Shown here: positions 63,725 through 64,000 of the stretch, in pieces
How the letters are laid out: every line of letters begins with the position of its first letter
How positions within the stretch are numbered: position 1 is the stretch's first letter
Assembly (NCBI RefSeq): GCF_000327385.1
Contig: NW_008710049.1
Location: 1,354,525 to 1,418,524 of the forward strand
Direction of reading: 5' to 3'
Length of the DNA: 64,000 nt
From: Lottia gigantea
Taxonomy: Eukaryota > Mollusca > Gastropoda > Lottiidae
Notes under the pieces: generated by a model
Database searches by the model: none
Seen by the model: the letters and a program-made list of their open reading frames with translations, nothing else
What the model was told of the DNA's origin: nothing
Made by a program: the position numbers and the translations under genes

Positions 63725-64000
63725 GATAGAATTAAGAAACTGTCATATAGATAGCCGTGGAAAGACACCTAATGAACACAAGATTATTCCTGAGGGCGAC
63801 ATGGTCCACGATGATGATCATCCTCGAAGTTTTTGGAAACTAGGACGAGTAATGGAATTGCTATCTGGAGCTGACGACAAGGTGCGTGGAGCAGTTGTTA
63901 GAATTTGCAATAAGAATCGAATACCTTCTCTTCTACAACGTCCACTGAAACTATTGTATCCTTTGGAAATTAATTTACATCCAGATATTGAAACTGATAT

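Larger units (their letters stand above)
51365..64000 (+). mobile_element. Bel/Pao LTR retrotransposon fossil, split by a LINE, runs off the window
   Basis: Parts in order: gag (51365 to about 52390) with a DUF1759-like capsid region (LKKFDGEYSKWQTFWDSF) and Cys/His knuckles near its end; aspartic protease (about 52.6-53.1 kb, FDNGSQRTYI); reverse transcriptase (about 53.1-54.2 kb); RNase H region (about 54.2-54.9 kb); integrase (about 55.2-56.27 kb, SIGLDYLGPLY and VTDNASTF); then, after an inserted LINE (56275-63711), the DUF5641-type tail (63712 to the right edge, HPRSFWKLGRVMELL). The order and the DUF1759/DUF5641 signatures place it in Bel/Pao. It is broken, with roughly half a dozen or more breaks besides the LINE. 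The 5' LTR was not delimited and the 3' end lies outside the window. Age cannot be set without the second LTR, but it predates the LINE. Confidence 0.9.

Overview
The window looks like AT-rich nuclear DNA from a lophotrochozoan, probably a marine mollusc. Genes are split into small GT-AG exons, introns are long, 'taggcct' strings are scattered throughout, and there is a dispersed repeat with the 'gggcaataactctg' phrase that I associate with molluscan genomes. The species call is inference.

Layout: (1) At 2397-2796, minus strand, lies the first coding exon of mitochondrial glutamate dehydrogenase; its other exons are off the left edge. (2) 2.8-8.2 kb has no recognised gene but holds a dispersed repeat and a hAT MITE with a perfect 8-bp target-site duplication. 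(3) 8.2-10.75 kb, minus strand, is a TMEM72-like membrane protein gene; its first exon is not resolved. (4) 13.2-36.2 kb, plus strand, is a FAM149B1-type gene with 15 exons whose splice phases all agree. Three different first exons could feed the common exon 2. (5) 36.2-40.07 kb is the gap between this gene and a convergent neighbour. (6) 40.07-49.72 kb, minus strand, is a 21-exon gene for an 879-residue protein with two BTB/POZ domains, a beta-rich N-terminus and a UBA-like C-terminus; I could not assign a symbol. (7) From about 50.1 kb to the right edge the sequence is mobile DNA: a short inverted repeat, a possible Penelope-like remnant, then a broken Bel/Pao LTR retrotransposon. A 7.4-kb L1/Tx1-type LINE in reverse orientation splits the Bel/Pao element, bounded by a 13-bp target-site duplication. 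Bel/Pao sequence resumes at 63712 and runs off the window.

The host genes have no obvious shared pathway. FAM149B1 is ciliary in vertebrates, GDH is mitochondrial, TMEM72 is a membrane protein, and double-BTB proteins are usually adaptors. The introns carry at least four copies of a long-armed foldback family, a second dispersed family, two minisatellites, a decayed hAT with a 42-bp tandem array, and a C23 tract.

The points most worth a second look are the domain architecture of the double-BTB gene, the alternative first exons of FAM149B1, and the LINE insertion with its unusually long repeat-bearing 3' segment. All gene models come from reading the sequence by eye. Exon borders are supported by phase agreement and splice consensus, not by transcripts or database searches.
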